A DNA stretch of 64,000 bases from assembly GCA_002479485.1 (NCBI GenBank), contig DLNM01000050.1, forward strand, positions 1-64,000. The letters run 5' to 3'. The position numbers and the translations under genes were made by a program. This document shows positions 61,785 to 64,000 of the stretch, in pieces (position 1 is the stretch's first letter; every line of letters begins with the position of its first letter). Source of the DNA: Firmicutes bacterium UBA7510. Lineage in GTDB: Bacteria > Bacillota > Clostridia > Tissierellales > Sedimentibacteraceae. Below the pieces are notes generated by a model. It worked only from the letters and a program-made list of their open reading frames with translations, was not told where the DNA came from and ran no database searches.

Positions 61785-61813
61785 AAAAAAAGCCTCCTCT
61801 ATTTGAGAAGGCT
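61785..61813 (-). terminator. SAM riboswitch terminator overlapping lysC ribosome binding site
   Basis: AGCCTTCTC-N5-GAGGAGGCT then six to seven U on the minus strand, ending at the lysC ATG. The competing antiterminator pairs GAGAAGGC (61831-61838 region) with GCCTTCTC. The stem also hides the Shine-Dalgarno sequence. Confidence 0.85.
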
Positions 61814-61832
61814 GATAGTTTTAAGACCGCGC

Positions 61833-61943
61833 CTTCTCATCTCTCAAAACTATTGCTTTGCTGGAATTGGCACCTTGCAAATTTTACTTTGTAGGTTGCC
61901 GAGATGTCATCGGGCCAGTCCCTCGATCTCTCTGGATAAGAAG
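61833..61943 (-). ncRNA. SAM-I (S-box) riboswitch aptamer
   Basis: On the minus strand P1 is CTTCTTATC (61935-61943) with GATGAGAAG (61833-61841). The core has the S-box hallmarks AGAGAGATCGAGGGACTGGC, CCGATGA, CTCGGCAACC and GGTGCCAATTCCAGC. When SAM is bound, P1 holds GAGAAG and the terminator at 61785-61813 forms, switching lysC-asd off. Confidence 0.95.
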
Positions 61944-61965
61944 TTTCCATATTCAATTGTTTTAT

Positions 61966-61994
61966 AGTATATAGTTATTTTTTATTTATGTCAA
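61966..61994 (-). promoter_or_regulatory. Promoter of lysC riboswitch transcript
   Basis: On the minus strand TTGACA (61989-61994), 17-bp spacer, TATACT (61966-61971), 23 bp before riboswitch P1. Confidence 0.8.
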
Positions 61995-62051
61995 TATGTT
62001 TTTGTATTATTTTAAAACTTTATTTAAAGCTTGTACTTAAAAATTATTTTC

Positions 62052-62834
62052 CTACCTTGTAGAATTCTGTATCTTATTTTTTAATAAATGAACTCCAATT
62101 ACTAACATTATAATTGCAATACTAAACCACTGCGATGTGGAAATACCCAATAAAAAACCTCTTTCTGCATCATATCTTAGGTACTCAACTAAAAATCTTA
62201 CAATTGAGTAAAGAATCAAATATATGCTAATAACATTGCCTCTATTACGTTTTTTTCTTCCATATATGATTAAGAAAATAAATATTAAGATGTTTAAAAA
62301 TGCCTCTAGCAATTGTACAGGGAATAGTGCAACATTGTGAGGGGCTACAATGGACTCATTAAACATCATACCGATAGGGGGATTAAATGGAATTCCATAA
62401 CAGCACCCAGCAAAAAAACACCCTAATCTACCAAATGCATGTATTAAAGGAAACGATGGCGCAAGTGTTTCAATTAAACTAATAAAATCTATTTTGTATT
62501 TTTTAGTATAGATATATATTAAAATTATAGCTCCAACCAACCCTCCATAAAAAACAAATCCACTTTGCAGCATATAAATTATATATTTAGGATTACTAAT
62601 TATTGCACTAAAATTATCTACTATAAATGGAATATTAATAAATATATATAATAGCTTTGCACCAACTATTAACCCTATAGCAGCAAACAAGGATGCATAA
62701 AAAATATCTTCCTTTTTTTGACTATATATGTGAGAACGAAATACTGCTATTAATATACCAATAATAAATCCAAATAAAATTAATAACCCATATGTAGCAA
62801 TTTTGAATCCAAATAAATGTATAAAAGGTTTCAT
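62052..62834 (-). CDS. lgt: Prolipoprotein diacylglyceryl transferase
   Basis: A 260-residue membrane enzyme that attaches diacylglycerol to the lipobox cysteine of prolipoproteins. It has about seven hydrophobic helices, the GGLVGA stretch, the signature HAFGRLGCFFAGCCYGIPF, and VRFLVEYLRYDAERG. GGAGG lies 6 nt before the ATG. It would process the two lipoproteins encoded at 40.6-44.7 kb, among others. Confidence 0.93.
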   Translation of the reverse strand: MKPFIHLFGFKIATYGLLILFGFIIGILIAVFRSHIYSQKKEDIFYASLFAAIGLIVGAKLLYIFINIPFIVDNFSAIISNPKYIIYMLQSGFVFYGGLVGAIILIYIYTKKYKIDFISLIETLAPSFPLIHAFGRLGCFFAGCCYGIPFNPPIGMMFNESIVAPHNVALFPVQLLEAFLNILIFIFLIIYGRKKRNRGNVISIYLILYSIVRFLVEYLRYDAERGFLLGISTSQWFSIAIIMLVIGVHLLKNKIQNSTR

Positions 62835-62852
62835 TTTTCCTCCAAAATACTA

Positions 62853-62884
62853 AAAATAAGCAAACATTTCTGCTTGCTTATTTT
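62853..62884 (-). terminator. Terminator between DUF4190 gene and lgt
   Basis: AAAATAAGCAA/TTGCTTATTTT 11-bp stem, 24 bp past the DUF4190 stop, with a U-rich tail on the minus strand. Confidence 0.75.
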
Positions 62885-62907
62885 TGTTATTATTCTGTAT
62901 AAATTTA

Positions 62908-63174
62908 CTAATACGATAATGATGCTAATGCTCCTGCACACGCGATACAAGCTATGAAGCTTAATGCACAAAGTGCAACAGAAATAATAGATAATACTAA
63001 TCCAGCTGTAGCCATTCCAGAAGGTTGTTCCTTTTTAGAAGATATACCTAGCACTATACCTATAATACCTAAAATAATTCCTAATATTGCACCATATCCG
63101 AAGAATACGCAAACAAGTGATACAATACCTAGTACTAGAGAAGCAATTGCTTTGCCATTTGATTGATTTTCCAT
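62908..63174 (-). CDS. DUF4190-type small membrane protein
   Basis: An 88-residue protein with two hydrophobic hairpin helices in the DUF4190 pattern: NGKAIASLVLGIVSLVCVFFG, IIGIVLGISSKKEQPSGMATAGLVLSIISVAL. The role is unknown. The start at 63174 has GGAGG 5 nt upstream, and the four-codon longer frame would put the ribosome binding site inside the gene. Confidence 0.82.
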   Translation of the reverse strand: MENQSNGKAIASLVLGIVSLVCVFFGYGAILGIILGIIGIVLGISSKKEQPSGMATAGLVLSIISVALCALSFIACIACAGALASLSY

Positions 63175-63250
63175 CTCTTCCTCCATTTATTTATTTTAAA
63201 ATTCTCCCTTATACAAATTATACATAAATTACTATCGTATGTAAACAAAA

Positions 63251-63280
63251 AAAGACAAATTTTGATAAATTTGCCTCTTT
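63251..63280 (-). terminator. Terminator after the last (partial) gene
   Basis: AAAGAGGCAAATTT pairs with AAATTTGTCTTT on the minus strand and is followed by TTTTGTTT. Confidence 0.7.
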
Positions 63281-63355
63281 TATTAGCTAATTCATCTTTT
63301 ACTTAAAAAATTATATATTAGTTAACATTTTTTTTAATATAATAGTAACCAAAGC

Positions 63356-64000
63356 TTAGCTAAAATATCTATATAGCACTTTTGTGAACTCTGGAATATT
63401 TTTTCTTATAGTAGAGGATGCACTTTCATTCTCATATTTTAATTCTTCATCAATGCAGTTGTTAGCAAACTTAATCATATCTATTGGACTTAATTTACAT
63501 CCAGTTTTGTAGTAAAACATTTTCGACATAATGTCTAATGCATCCTTGTTATTTATCAGTGCAAATGATGTAAATATACAAAATCCTAAATTTTCTAATA
63601 CAAAAATTTGATTATACATTAGCTCTAAATCACTTAAATCCTTAAAATCATCAAAAAATTTATCTATTTTAACCTTAAAATTATTTTCTTCATTTATAAC
63701 AGGTTTAGTAACTAAATCCTTAAGTGTATCATTTTCTTTAAATAAATTATAAACACCTATAGTTTTTGATCCTATCACCTTTCCTAATATTGTATTTTGT
63801 TCTATTTCTAAAAGCAGATTAAGTATTTCATCCTTGTTTGGAACTATACCTATTGCTTTATAATATATATTGCTGGTGAAAACAAATTCTGTAGAATCTA
63901 TTCCAAGCTCAAAAGCTTTAGTATTTACTTTTTTAGCAAAGACGCTATCTTCAATGTTATAGCAATGAATTAATGCTGCATTTACTTCACTTTCTGCTGG
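63356..64000 (-). CDS. Unknown protein, 5' part outside the window
   Basis: The frame is open to the right edge of the window. The GTG at 63778 is internal, and reading continues upstream as IGIVPNKDEILNLLLEIEQN and earlier SEVNAALIHCYNIEDSVFAK. About 214 residues are visible, including FKVKIDKFFDDFKDLSDLELMYNQIF and YKTGCKLSPIDMIKFANNCID. It looks like a soluble alpha-helical protein with no signal or membrane segment. I do not recognise a family. Confidence 0.7.
   Translation of the reverse strand, partial: PAESEVNAALIHCYNIEDSVFAKKVNTKAFELGIDSTEFVFTSNIYYKAIGIVPNKDEILNLLLEIEQNTILGKVIGSKTIGVYNLFKENDTLKDLVTKPVINEENNFKVKIDKFFDDFKDLSDLELMYNQIFVLENLGFCIFTSFALINNKDALDIMSKMFYYKTGCKLSPIDMIKFANNCIDEELKYENESASSTIRKNIPEFTKVLYRYFS

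Overview
The window is AT-rich DNA with strong GGAGG-type ribosome binding sites, a SAM-I riboswitch, many Rho-independent terminators, and gene families typical of anaerobic low-GC Firmicutes (EFR1 ferredoxins, CD3324-type protein, DUF2200, AllFGH-like carbamoyltransferase, sigma-54 enhancer-binding regulator). It looks like chromosome of a Clostridia/Tissierellia-type bacterium. The genus cannot be fixed from the sequence alone. No rRNA, tRNA or CRISPR array is visible. The first gene (pentapeptide-repeat protein) and the last gene (unknown, minus strand) are cut by the window edges.

Layout. 1-2.5 kb: pentapeptide-repeat fragment, DUF2200, stand-alone RsmH-like methyltransferase. 2.6-7.1 kb: three-gene minus-strand operon (AraC/GyrI regulator, short UvrA-like ABC protein, class C beta-lactamase-like hydrolase). 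7.1-13.5 kb: GNAT, EFR1 flavodoxin-ferredoxin, metallo-beta-lactamase-fold hydrolase, autoregulated TetR plus CPA-type antiporter, small ORF, Rid-family protein, CD3324-type protein. 13.9-20.1 kb: a MerR regulon made of a transglutaminase-like/UvrA-like fusion, an MFS exporter, a GyrI-like MerR regulator and a stand-alone GyrI-like protein. Two 19-bp-spacer MerR promoters share almost the same operator.

20.2-32.4 kb is a minus-strand catabolic operon: class V aminotransferase, threonine-aldolase-like enzyme, AllF/AllG/AllH-like carbamoyltransferase subunits, DAACS symporter, FAH-family enzyme and amidase. It has a PrpR_N sigma-54 activator upstream. A -24/-12 promoter and three copies of an 18-bp palindromic site lie between the activator and the operon. 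The gene set suggests ureidoglycine/oxalurate/oxamate breakdown, or a related glyoxylate/amino-acid route.

32.4-46 kb is an accessory zone: GNATs, MarR/pirin pair, DUF3298 protein, membrane proteins, tandem lipoprotein paralogues, several pseudogenes and several repeat families. It contains a decayed Tn7-like element (about 38295-39698) with a nonsense-mutated tnsA remnant and recognisable ends. A second element end abuts it across exactly 5 bp. 46-52 kb holds two probable defence genes: a RloC-like zinc-hook ATPase/anticodon-nuclease candidate and a bacterial NACHT (NLR-like) protein.

52-64 kb returns to housekeeping: RlmD-type methyltransferase, thioesterase, flavodoxin, PtsI, amidohydrolase, CheX-like/CheY pair, asd and a short lysC under a SAM-I riboswitch, Lgt, and a DUF4190 membrane protein. 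All functional names come from sequence motifs read by eye; no database search was possible.
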